A stretch of DNA of 20,542 bases from Oppiella nova (GCA_905397405.1 CAJPVJ010000497.1:3635-24176); one strand, 5' to 3'. Positions 1-13,258 are shown, counted from the first letter of the stretch. The notes: generated by a model from the letters alone, not told the origin. Numbers and translations: made by a program.

Positions 1-382
1 ACACAATGATAGGGTTTGCAGGGGTTGTAGTTGTGTTGCATAACGTTGTCTATGAATTGACGCACAGATGAGGTCATGAAATAGATGTTGTAATGAATTG
101 CAATACATTTACACTATTTATTCACGAAATGGTAAACATTATTACAGTAAACAGTGTTAACAGTATTCATATAATTAGTATTTGATATTAATTGTAATTA
201 TTATTAATACAAATACATAGCAATTGCCCTACAATTGAGCGATCAGTCGATGAAGCTATGAATTGTCTAATGAATTGAATGATATTTTTAAATATTTTCG
301 TATTTTATTAACATTTATATTGAGAGCACTTTTAATGTTATTTCAAATTTGATTACATTTTAATCAAACATTTGATGATCTG
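1..382. other. AT-rich upstream region of the NEDD4-type gene
   Basis: No open frame of useful length and no recognisable RNA gene is visible. The stretch presumably holds the 5' untranslated region and promoter of the ligase gene, but I see no convincing TATA or initiator element. One TACAGTA word lies at 143-149. Confidence 0.5.
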
Positions 383-4849
<4,467 letters not shown>

Positions 4850-5197
4850 GACATTGGATCTATTGATGATTTATGCACTCATTTCTAAATTATTATATCT
4901 TTTAATATATATATTGTTTTTAAGAGAAGATAACTGAACGGAAGACTCTGTGATTTTATAAAGAATTGATTAATTCGAGTATTTTAATCGTGATATCACT
5001 TAATTGTTGGCTTAAATCGCTTATAAAAAAATTTAAAGTTATTGTATAAAAGTTTTCAATTAGTTTTCAATTGAATTTTGTATTATTGTATAAATATAAA
5101 GGAAATATAAGGCAATTATAATGTAATTCAAGCTATTATTCAATTATGACTTATATAATGATTATTAACAGATTTAATATATACGTTGATTTTATTC

Positions 5198-5203
5198 AAT
5201 AAA
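5198..5203 (+). terminator. Candidate poly(A) signal of the NEDD4-type gene
   Basis: AATAAA about 350 bases after the stop at 4849, and the first canonical copy after it. Variant hexamers further upstream could serve instead. Confidence 0.45.
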
Positions 5204-5310
5204 TTGCTTTAAACGTCTCATAATTGGCTTTAAGTGAATTATTGTACTTAAATCAGTGCGATAATGAATTGCATAAAAATATTGGGATAAAGTTGACAAA
5301 ATGAACTGTA

Positions 5311-5349
5311 TTGCATTGCATTGCATTGCGTACAGTATTATGCAATGCA
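5311..5349. repeat. TTGCA tandem array with inverted copy
   Basis: Three TTGCA units and a fourth ending in G at 5311-5330 are followed by TGCAATGCA at 5341-5349. That is the exact reverse complement of TGCATTGCA in the array, so a 9-bp hairpin is possible. A further TGCAATGCA lies at 5467-5475. Confidence 0.6.
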
Positions 5350-5539
5350 TGACACTTTTACAACTACTGTATGACATTTGAACAGTAGATAGACTATAAT
5401 ACTCACTGTTGTACCTCTGTTTACATTCATAGGCTATGATTCATAGGTCAATACAAACACATGTCATGCAATGCATTCAAATAGTGTGTAGTGTTTGCGA
5501 GTGAATGGATGAGTGAATGGATGTGTAAATTGCAGTGAA

Positions 5540-6803
5540 ATGGCAGTGAATTGGTGTGGATTAAGACACAAATGCATTGAATTGATGGTCACCCTCGACC
5601 ACATGTGCATCCAATCCAAGAGATGCACTCATTTCAAGTTCAGACCCGTTCAGCACAAGCAACAGATGTCTGTTATCCACAAATTGGTGGCCAATAACAC
5701 AGACAATGTTTTGGCAAAACTCATGCAAAACAAACCAAACATCATATCCAAGGGGTCGCCTAATAGGAGGGACAGTGACCGGAGTGACCACCAGAGCAGT
5801 GATAAAGTGATGACCAGAAGAATGACTGTATTGAACAAACAGCTTCTTCAGGCCATTTCAGACGTGCTCTCAACCGAACAAATCGGCGATGAGTTGAATG
5901 AACTCCAGGTCCACATCACTCAGGTATGTCTGCCATGACTGATGAGGTCGCGTATGGTTTAGTGATTGAGAGACAATTGGTTCGCACCGTTAGGTCAGAG
6001 TTAATAAGCGCTGCGATTCTGCGAATGTCTATTGGATCTCAAAATGTGATGAAACCGAAAGAGTGGTCCAAATGTTGGACCAAATGAAGGGACGATTACG
6101 TCAACACGTGATGGACAGGCATTTGATGCATTCCGTGCCGTGGATTCAGTTTGTATTAGACGTCTCACAAAATCATTGCCAAGAAGTGGACAGAATTCTG
6201 AAGAAATGCGATTTCGGGCCCGACTTCGAGCCCTTCGACGCGACTATGTTTGAGACGCCGTACCAAAGGGTCAGTCGATTGGAGGGGAAGACGATCGTTG
6301 AGACGCCACCGAAGGCTCACAATATAGACGAAGTCTATGACTGTCTGACACTTAAGAAGCCAAATGATATGCAAATGAATTGTTTGGGTCTTAACTATGA
6401 GATGATTATGAATATTGTTTTATCAAATCTTAACAAATCTCGAGCACAACACAGAAGTTTCAATGCAGTGGCGGATCCATTGCCACCACCCGACTGGTCA
6501 GTTGAGCCACCAGTGCCTCAGCCCAATGAATCGGATGCCATCTATAACACCGATGAGAGGATTAGAGTCATGAAAAAGTTTTTAGTGGAGAACCGGAAGA
6601 AGAGGGAGCGGTTGTCCCGGTCTCTCAAACGCTCAATCATTTTGGATGAAATGCAAGTCAGTTGTCATTTGAGTGATGCTTTCGATAGATATGAACAAAA
6701 CGCAGAGCATTTCGATGAAGAGTTCACTCAAGACTTGGATTCCACTTTAGATCTGGAAGACGCGTCCAATGAGTCAAATGATACACAAAATGAAAATATT
6801 TAG
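5540..6803 (+). CDS. RBFA: Ribosome-binding factor A, mitochondrial
   Basis: Assists maturation of the small mitochondrial ribosomal subunit by binding its rRNA. Two exons, 5540-5923 and 5994-6803, with intron GTATGT...TTAG in phase 0; 397 aa. The KH-like RbfA fold spans about residues 93-210. LNKQLLQAISDVL, DELNELQVHITQV and SANVYW line up with human RBFA's LNGLLYKALTDLL, ELYDLNVELSKV and ACRAYW, and PWIQFVLD and CDFGP with its PPIVFVQD and ADFGP. I chose the first in-frame ATG; the leader is basic and has no acidic residue for its first 13 positions, fitting a mitochondrial presequence. The tail (210-397) is longer than in human RBFA, has a Lys/Arg-rich helix near 310-330 and ends very acidic. 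It is the only RBFA-like protein here, so the family call rests on the KH region. Confidence 0.87.
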
Positions 6804-6820
6804 AAATTGTAATCAATATC

Positions 6821-6826
6821 TTTAAT
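6821..6826 (-). terminator. Candidate poly(A) signal for AP5M1
   Basis: ATTAAA on the minus strand, about 80 bases past the AP5M1 stop. If used, the AP5M1 mRNA would overlap the RBFA 3' untranslated region. Confidence 0.35.
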
Positions 6827-6844
6827 TCAATGAATAGATTGTAA

Positions 6845-6850
6845 AATAAA
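6845..6850 (+). terminator. Poly(A) signal of RBFA
   Basis: AATAAA 42 bases after the RBFA stop, in the 101-base gap between two convergent genes. Confidence 0.7.
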
Positions 6851-6880
6851 TACAGTACAGTACAGTACATTGGTACTGTA
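6851..6880. repeat. TACAG array ending in a perfect hairpin
   Basis: Three overlapping TACAGTA words are followed by TACAGTAC-ATTG-GTACTGTA, with 8-bp arms at 6861-6868 and 6873-6880. It sits just after the RBFA poly(A) signal and upstream, in the minus direction, of the AP5M1 candidate signal. Confidence 0.75.
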
Positions 6881-6904
6881 TATATAATTAAATGAATTTT
6901 TAAT

Positions 6905-8241
6905 TTAATTAATTTCGGGAAACAGTTTGTAATCGATTGACGTTAAAGTGGAGTCAATAATAACGGGTAGTTTAGTGTTGAACGTTAAGTCATCGACACT
7001 CAAGTGCTGTGAATTGGCGTATAATAGGCTCGTCTGAAAGTTTTCGACTTTGAAGTTACAAATGGTCTCAATGTCAGACAACTTTTTATTCAAAGTGTTT
7101 ATTTCAAAACTCAGTTTTATTTGTCCAGATTTGGGAAACTTAGTTCCAATGACCCAAAAGAGACCATTCGTTTCACACCTTAATTGACCGAAAGTTAGGT
7201 TAGAGTTGATTGGATTCAGACTACTATTTGTTGACATATGCTTGAAGTTGACGTTGAAATAAGTGAACTTAAATTGAGTGCAATTTCTCAAATTGAGTGT
7301 CAACTGAATTCTGCATATATTGCTGTCATTTCTGATGTCAACCATTTGATAGGCATATGAGAGGAATGTCTTCGCGGCATCCGAACAGCACTTATAATGG
7401 ATTGCATGCAACGGGTTCTGAAGCAATGGTCGTATTTGAATGTTTGACTCATTTTGAGTACAATTTGGTGGCAAAACCAGATTTAGTGATTCAATATTTC
7501 TTAGCTTAAGAGTTAATAAACTATTTGGTGTCAGAAGTGATCCACAATATGATTGGTCTGTACTTATGGTTCCGAATACCAGCTCTTTATCTCTGTTTCT
7601 AGAAATCAATTCATTGACACCTATTTTCAAGCAATCGTTTTGTGGTTTAGACTCTGTTTTCGTCATTTTCTTGGCATTCAGTTTATTCAGTGTTTCATAG
7701 TTTTGGTTAATAAGAGTACCAAAGGGTGACATCGTTGTCATCAACCATTCAATCCACGAGAGGTCCTAAAAGTGGACAAACAATTAGTTAGCAAAACAGT
7801 GAGGAAGTGATGTCTCATTACTTTATCGGAAGTGAAATAACGAGAGATTGTCTGCAAAGAAGTGAAACACAAAGAAATGCACTTTTCATCGATTAAGTCA
7901 ATTGTGGTCTCTTTGTGACCATTCATTGCACACAACGGATAGCCGCAGAAGAGGATCCCCTTGTGCTCCACTACAAGGATTGGCCACAAATGGCTGCTCT
8001 TGTAGTCCATTGCGATCACCGGTAATTGATTTGATTGGAAGCACTGGGACTCCGAGTCATCACTACTGCCACTATTGATGCCCAAAGAGGTCAACACCGA
8101 ATCAATTAACTGATTATCACTCGTGATGTCAATGTCCTGTAAACCCATTCTTTGGGCCCTTTTGTGGACGTTTGCAAACCGACGGAAATATAAAACTGAC
8201 CGCAAGTTCAGTGAAATAATCCAAAAGTATCGCAAAGACAT
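6905..8241 (-). CDS. AP5M1: AP-5 complex subunit mu
   Basis: Medium subunit of the fifth adaptor complex, which works with SPG11/SPG15 on late endosomes and lysosomes in retrieval to the Golgi. Exons 8241-7822 and 7765-6905, intron GTAATG...TTTTAG, phase 0; 426 aa against 490 in human. The longin-like N-terminus (about 1-140) starts MSLRYFWIISL and holds VHKRAQR, matching human AVWLISHEP and VEKRARV. After the junction, SPFGTLINQN matches human CPFGTLLDANLQN. The mu homology domain (about 195-426) includes LTFGQLRCE, WVIGTKFPKSGQI and SLLYANSQHLSV, each with a clear human counterpart (TSFGQLEVF, WIIGQKFPKSMEI, GCYADQHSV). It is divergent from NVL with a 195-base shared upstream region and convergent with RBFA. 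The spacing of matched motifs makes another mu subunit unlikely. Confidence 0.92.
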
Positions 8242-8436
8242 CGCAAACTGATCTCAACTGAAGGGGACGGGAGGTGTGGATGAAGTGGAGGGGCCCTCAC
8301 AGTAGGCGTCAATCATTGACAGATATGTCACGTGTTTTGCACTCTATTTGTAAACATTGTCTGCATTTCGTCATTGAGTCCATTGAGTGACACGTTATTT
8401 GTGGCAATCATTCAGACCATTGATTCAAATGTGAAA
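8242..8436. promoter_or_regulatory. Shared divergent promoter of AP5M1 and NVL
   Basis: The 195 bases between two start codons pointing away from each other. The part nearest AP5M1 is G-rich on the plus strand, unlike the AT-rich spacers elsewhere, and a CACGTG E-box sits near the middle. No TATA box is obvious. Confidence 0.7.
8327..8334. promoter_or_regulatory. E-box GTCACGTG (CLEAR-like or Myc-like)
   Basis: The palindromic core CACGTG is at 8329-8334 and is preceded by GT, giving eight of the ten bases of the TFEB/MITF CLEAR consensus. The same core is bound by Myc/Max. It is about 90 bases from the AP5M1 start and 105 from the NVL start. Confidence 0.5.
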
Positions 8437-10931
8437 ATGTCTTTTACCTCAAGAAAGCGTGTCTTCGACGGCGATCACCAATTCATACCATTATCTTCTT
8501 CGGGAAACCAATCCCTTCAAAGTCATACCAATTCTCCGAAGAAGAGGAATAATTATGAAATGTATGTCATTTATGGCGATAGGAATCTATATTCAAGGGT
8601 CAGAGAGGTATGGATCAAGTGTTTGGTGGCAGACCTACTATTTATAAGACATGTATTCATTTAACGATGACTTCTTTGAACAGTTGCTGAGTTCGAGCGA
8701 CATCTGCGACAACCAATCGATTGTCAATTATCTGCAAAAGACTTTTCCGGAATACAAACGCAAGAAGAAGTCAGCGCTTATGAGATCTGTTAACAAAGCG
8801 CTGGAAATGATTAACAAAGACTTGAGTTCCAGTGAAGACCATGAAAGTGATGCCAAAAGCGAAGACTCACTCGACGTCATCATTAGTCCCAAACCAAGCG
8901 ATGACATAAACTCATTGAATAAATCGCTTAAAGACTTGTATTCAAACAGATCTCAAGACAACAATTCGGCCAAAAGTAGTGATAATTCAAAGAATATGAA
9001 CGAAAGGAAAGCGACGACTCGGAGGACAGAGACAGATGTGAACAGTAAAGCCGATCGTAGTATCGATTCTGTGCTCTCGAAACAAATACAACTAAAAGAG
9101 CGCTATTTGTTTGAACCCAAACTCACTTTCGATGACTTCGGAGGCATCGATGAAGTTGTGGTCGACATCAAGAAATTGATGTTTCATTTAAGACATCCCA
9201 CTCTCTACACAACCATAGGTGTCGACCCTCCGCGCGGTTTCCTATTACACGGTCCGCCAGGAGTTGGCAAGAGTGCGATCGTAGAGGCCATTGCCAACGA
9301 CTTAAACATACCATTCCTCCGGTGCGGTGCCACCGAAATAGTGGCCGGAATTTCCGGTGAAAGTGAGGGAAAGATTCGCGAACTCTTCAGTTTAGCGAAG
9401 AGTATGAAACCCTGTATTCTATTCATCGATGAAATCGATTCCATAACTCATAAGAGAGAGAATGCTTCCAAAGAAATGGAACGAAGAATTGTCACACAAT
9501 TACTGACTTCTTTGGACAGTTTAGGAACCAATGATTCGGAGGGAGTGATGGTTATCGGAGCCACCAATAGAGCCGATGCTATCGATCCAGCGCTCAGACG
9601 CGCCGGACGTTTCGATAGAGAAATAAGTTTAGGAATTCCCGACAAAAGTGCCAGAAATGACATCTTAAGGGTTCTCTGCAGGAAAGTCAAGATGACTGAA
9701 GACTTTGATTTTGAATCTCTGGCCCACAAAACGCCCGGTTATGTCGGCGCTGATCTCAAAAGTTTGATCCGCGAGTCGGCCGTCAATGCTTTGGAAAGAA
9801 TTTTATTACTTAAAGAAATAGATATAAACTCTTCGTTCGACAGCAAGAGTTTGAATATAGAAGACATCACTTCCTTATTGACGATTGAGATGAAGGACTT
9901 TGAAAATGCGTTGAAACGGATGCAGCCCTCGTCTAAGAGAGAGGGCTTCGCCACTGTGCCGGACGTGACGTGGGATGATGTCGGAGCCCTGGGCTCAATA
10001 CGAAAGGACTTACAGCTGTCTATATTAGCGCCCATTAAATACGAACAGGACGTCAAGGCGTTAGGTCTGACCACATCTGTAGGCATCCTTCTATGCGGAC
10101 CACCCGGTTGTGGGAAAACCCTTTTGGCCAAAGCCATCGCCAACGAGTCGGGCATTAACTTCATTTCAGTGAAAGGACCGGAACTGTTGAATATGTATGT
10201 CGGAGAGTCTGAACGCGCCGTTAGGTCTGTCTTTATTAGAGCCCGTAATTCCAAACCGTGTGTCATATTCTTTGATGAAATCGACGCTCTCTGTCCTAAA
10301 CGAAGTGATTCCGAAGTATTGCTCAAATTTATAGCATTAATAAATGATTTATTAATTATGATATGATGTTTGGTTTAGTCATCAAACGCATCGTCACGTG
10401 TCGTGAATCAGTTGTTGACAGAAATGGATGGCTTGGAGTCGAGAAATTGTTTCCTATTGGCCGCCACTAATAGGCCCGACATTATAGATCCGGCGGTATT
10501 AAGGCCCGGAAGGTTTGATAAAATACTTTTCGTGGGATTCCCTTCAAAAGCAGATCGCTTTGAAATATTGAAGACATTAAGTAAAGTAAGTGTCACTTAA
10601 ATAATTGATTAGTTTTGCCTTATTTTATACGAATCGGTATTATTGACAGAACGGAACAAAACCGCCTTTAAGTGCAGACATAGACTTGGAATCGATTGCA
10701 AACGACTCAAGACTTGATGGCATGACGGGTGCGGACTTGCATTCGCTGCTGAGAGAGGCCAGTCTCAGTGCACTGTCCGACAGAATATCAGCACAAATAC
10801 CATGTGATGAACCCGTTGTTGTCAATTCATCTCACATGGAATGTGCCTTAAGTAAAGTCAAGCCCTCTGTTACGCATAGCGAGAGAAAAATCTACGAAAA
10901 AATGTTTAGTATCTATGGATTCAATCAATGA
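8437..10931 (+). CDS. NVL: Nuclear VCP-like AAA+ ATPase (Rix7/NVL family)
   Basis: Nucleolar double-ring AAA+ ATPase that strips assembly factors from pre-60S ribosomes. Exons 8437-8607, 8684-10315, 10379-10585 and 10650-10931; 763 aa. The N-terminal domain (about 47-105) has NLYSRVRE joined to LLSSSDICD and [17 protein letters not shown], following human NVL. A Ser/Asp-rich linker comes next. D1 has Walker A GPPGVGKS (247-254), Walker B ILFIDEID (about 302-309) and [10 protein letters not shown]2 has Walker A GPPGCGKT (529-536), Walker B VIFFDEID (584-591), [11 protein letters not shown] and LRPGRFDK. Both Walker B Glu residues are present, so both rings look active; D1 has Ser where human NVL has Thr. 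The in-frame ATG at 8651 is inside intron 1: the phase-0 acceptor is AACAG at 8683, and only that splice restores the conserved N-terminal domain. It diverges from AP5M1 and converges on the BRCA1-like gene. Confidence 0.96.
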
Positions 10932-10947
10932 AATCATGAAAACATTT

Positions 10948-10953
10948 TTATTT
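10948..10953 (-). terminator. Candidate poly(A) signal of the BRCA1-like gene
   Basis: AATAAA on the minus strand about 200 bases past that gene's stop, only 17 bases from the NVL stop. If used, the two convergent mRNAs overlap across nearly all of the NVL 3' untranslated region. Confidence 0.4.
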
Positions 10954-10992
10954 AAATGAGTTTTATGTTAAAATCAAATATTCTTGTAAGAA

Positions 10993-10998
10993 AATAAA
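10993..10998 (+). terminator. Poly(A) signal of NVL
   Basis: AATAAA 61 bases after the NVL stop. Further AT-rich hexamers follow within 40 bases. Confidence 0.6.
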
Positions 10999-11150
10999 AT
11001 TCATAAAATCTTTGCAAATAATAAAATACAATTCATAGAAATAGTATTACTGTTTGAGTGGCGAGTGTCACCAAAATATCCAATTATACCCTCATTTCAT
11101 TTTAAACTGAATTAAACGTAAAATTAATATTAAAAGTATTTTAAAGCAAA

Positions 11151-12301
11151 TCACTTGATGTGATGAATGGACGGCAAGAGGTCTTCGTCCGACATATCGT
11201 TTTCGAAATCGTCTGATTCTCTGATCACTGGAACTCTTTTCTTACTCTTGAGAACCGGAGAACTGAAATCATCATCGGATGAGTCAATCGTTTGGACTCT
11301 TTTGAATTTATTCTTGGCCTTCAAATCCTTATTGTTTGTGTCTTTTAATGGCATTAAAGGCTTTCGATGGTAAGTGTTGACCACTTTGTCAATGCACTCG
11401 ACCTCTGATTCCGAATCAGATGAGACATACTCTCTGCGAACCTTTGGTTTTGCTTTAACTTCTTTGTCTCTCTTAATGGTCTGTTTGTGTTCATCGTCAG
11501 CATTGATATTATAATTGGAGGCATTGATTACGAGATCAAATCTATCGCCAATCGAGTTTCGCGAAGAACTGTATGTTATCTTAGATTTATTAACCGTTAA
11601 GTTCTGACTCGGAATCGCATTTCTGTTCACTTGGGCCTCACTTTCGGCACATTTGTCTGTTTTGCCATTAATTGACTTCTTAGTCGTTTCCATACTATTT
11701 TTGCTCAACTCTTCCACCTCTTCGCGCATTGTCTCACATGAGGGCCAGTCGTCGATAACTTCAGTCTTGTCATCACTGCCTTCAACAGTGCTTTCAAGTG
11801 GCGAACCATTGGACTTGTGGTCAACAGTGGTTCCAATGGAGTCATTAATCTGAAGATATGACTTACTTTTGTCGGTCGAGACATCGAAGATAACGACGTC
11901 GTCTGCGTTTGTGATGATCTTCTTCCCGATGTCGCCTTCGAAGCGTTCGACCACTTCTTTGAACGCTTGGATCAGATGCGAGACATCTGTTTGTGGTCTG
12001 AGCGCACGTTTTGTGATCTTCTCTTGACAGAGAGGACACCGACAGAACTCATAAGTGGAGCTCTCTATCGACTTACGGATACAATCGCTGCAGAATCGAT
12101 GCACACATCGGGTTATCATTGGATCCGTCATAAGCTGAAGACTGGATGCAAAACATAGACAATGAGAACGAGACCATTCATAAGAGATGACAAGGGATTA
12201 ACTGACCAAATGGGACACTCCATCAGTTTCTTGAGTTTCAACAACTCTTTGCGGATATTATCGTCAGTTTGAGACAACATTTGTGGCGACCGTCTGTCCA
12301 T
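11151..12301 (-). CDS. BRCA1-like RING-finger protein lacking BRCT domains
   Basis: Exons 12301-12207 and 12141-11151 (intron GTCAGT...CCAG), 361 aa. The chosen acceptor splits a zinc-ligand Cys codon and restores ECPICLQLM, matching human BRCA1 ECPICLELI. RING ligands are C29, C32, C44, H46, C49, C52, C67 and C70; the spacing agrees with BRCA1 within one residue. CPLCQEKITKRAL and the helix after it, ending FEGDIG, match BRCA1 CPLCKNDITKRSL and FQLDTG. The lead helix before the first Cys matches BRCA1's BARD1-binding helix in position, so an E3 role with a BARD1 partner is plausible. Residues 110-361 are polar, Ser/Asp-rich and look disordered, with VVIFD near 120 resembling a SUMO-interacting motif and a basic KSKKR near 330. 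No BRCT repeat exists, and only about 200 AT-rich bases separate the stop from NVL. RING1/RNF2 is the alternative family, but its first loop is one residue longer. Confidence 0.75.
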
Positions 12302-12485
12302 TATATCCACAAATGTCTGCAATTGTCACTCAAATGGATTCAATTGAACGCAAACACAAACCAAACGTGAAAATCGCGCCAAACTTTTGCCGCATTTGTT
12401 GGTCACTCATAAATAACGTTACGATTGAGTGATGTTTTGAAACGTGTTATCGATTGGGGTTTGACTTGAATTCAGTGATCATTTG
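12302..12485. promoter_or_regulatory. Shared divergent promoter of the BRCA1-like gene and COX19
   Basis: The 184 bases between divergent start codons. It has an E2F-type GCGCCAAA at 12376 and TATCGATT at 12448, seven of eight bases of the insect DRE (TATCGATA). No TATA box is obvious. Confidence 0.65.
12376..12383 (-). promoter_or_regulatory. E2F-type site TTTGGCGC
   Basis: GCGCCAAA on the plus strand is TTTGGCGC on the minus strand, an exact match to the TTTSGCGC consensus, about 75 bases upstream of the BRCA1-like start. S-phase control of a repair gene would fit, but binding is inferred. Confidence 0.5.
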
Positions 12486-12761
12486 ATGGCAAACATCGGC
12501 GGAAAGAAGATATTTATTCCCAAACCTCCAGACAAGGGGTCCTTCCCTTTAGACCACGAGTCTGAGTGCAAGGCTGTTATGATTGAGTACCTCAAGTGTC
12601 TCAATGATCACAATTGCGACAACTCTTCGTGTCGTCCATTGGCTAAAGACTATCTCAAGTGTCGGATGGATAAGGAATTGATGGCTAAGGAGGACTTCAA
12701 AGTGTTGGGATTCAAAGACAATTCGGACATGAATTCCAGTGACAATCAAAAGAAGCACTAA
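12486..12761 (+). CDS. COX19: Cytochrome c oxidase assembly factor COX19
   Basis: Small twin CX9C protein of the mitochondrial intermembrane space, needed for copper handling and assembly of cytochrome oxidase and imported by the MIA40 disulfide relay. 91 aa, single exon, close to human COX19 (90 aa). PPDKGSFPLDH near residue 16 is identical to human. The first CX9C is CKAVMIEYLKC, the second CRPLAKDYLKC, followed by RMDKELM (human RMERKLM) and LGF. An extra Cys (HNC) lies between the two motifs. The ATG at 12486 is the first in frame. The stop is 11 bases before the SNRNP25 start with no poly(A) signal between, so the two probably share a transcript from the divergent promoter. Confidence 0.95.
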   Translation: MANIGGKKIFIPKPPDKGSFPLDHESECKAVMIEYLKCLNDHNCDNSSCRPLAKDYLKCRMDKELMAKEDFKVLGFKDNSDMNSSDNQKKH

Positions 12762-12767
12762 ATTCCT

Positions 12768-12776
12768 ATGCAATGA
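12768..12776 (+). promoter_or_regulatory. Two-codon mini-ORF overlapping the SNRNP25 start
   Basis: ATGCAATGA starts 6 bases after the COX19 stop, and its own stop overlaps the SNRNP25 start codon (ATGA at 12773-12776). The arrangement would suit termination-reinitiation on a bicistronic mRNA, which is inference. Confidence 0.4.
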
Positions 12777-13258
12777 GTTCTTCAGACGCCGACAAGACAT
12801 CACCAAAAAGTTTAAATTGCGAACAATTATCTCATTTATCACACAATCAATTGTTTCACTTAATTGACTCCAATGTGAAGACATTGATCCAAAGCGATCC
12901 ACTATTGAGTCATTTGCCGACAGACATAACCAGTGCTGAGTTGGAGGACATGATTGACCACCAATTGGGGCGATCGATGTCCGTATGTGTGGAACGGGAG
13001 GACAACTCATCCATTGGTGTGATTGTTGGCAACCATTCAAATGTGAGACAATTGAAGAAATGTATTGAAAGATACTTTTCATATCATCGCCGAAGACACC
13101 AAACCAAACCCAATCGTCGCATAAACTGGCGGTTCGTTTGGAAGTCCTATTGTCTGGTCTTCAATGACTGCATACTTAGCGACGATTTGATTGAATGCAA
13201 AGTTTTGGGAATTTCTAACAAAAGTCAAATTCGTTTCATTAGGAAATCATTCAAATAA
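12773..13258 (+). CDS. SNRNP25: U11/U12 small nuclear ribonucleoprotein 25 kDa protein
   Basis: Ubiquitin-like-fold subunit of the U11/U12 di-snRNP that recognises U12-type introns in the minor spliceosome. 161 aa, single exon. QSDPLLSHLPTDIT matches human QDPLLCDLPIQVT. VRQLKKCIERYF matches VLDLKKAIQRYV, INWRFVWKSYCL matches ISWSYVWRTYHL, and LGISNKSQIRFIRK matches YGIRNRDEVSFIKK. The ubiquitin-like part is about residues 68-161. The N-terminus is some 30 residues longer than in the human protein and polar. It begins 11 bases past COX19 in a different frame and is probably the second cistron of that transcript, though a promoter inside COX19 is possible. Confidence 0.93.
   Translation: MSSSDADKTSPKSLNCEQLSHLSHNQLFHLIDSNVKTLIQSDPLLSHLPTDITSAELEDMIDHQLGRSMSVCVEREDNSSIGVIVGNHSNVRQLKKCIERYFSYHRRRHQTKPNRRINWRFVWKSYCLVFNDCILSDDLIECKVLGISNKSQIRFIRKSFK

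Larger units (their letters stand above)
4850..5539. other. 3' untranslated region of the NEDD4-type gene and spacer before RBFA
   Basis: AT-rich with no gene seen. It holds a likely AATAAA at 5198 and a short TTGCA array at 5311-5330 with inverted copies at 5341-5349 and 5467-5475. The RBFA promoter should lie in its last 300 bases. Confidence 0.6.

Noticed and set aside
9739-10326. A 195-codon open frame on the minus strand
   Set aside because: It lies wholly antisense to the NVL AAA+ region, whose sense frame has unmistakable Walker motifs; the frame is a shadow of its codon bias.
11151-12301. Polycomb RING1/RNF2 identity, suggested by HRFC.DC and KRALRP
   Set aside because: The first loop spacing, ECPICL.L, ITKRAL and the flanking helices fit BRCA1 better; no RAWUL domain follows.
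12549-13082. A 177-codon minus-strand frame across COX19 and SNRNP25
   Set aside because: Antisense shadow; both sense products are recognised families.
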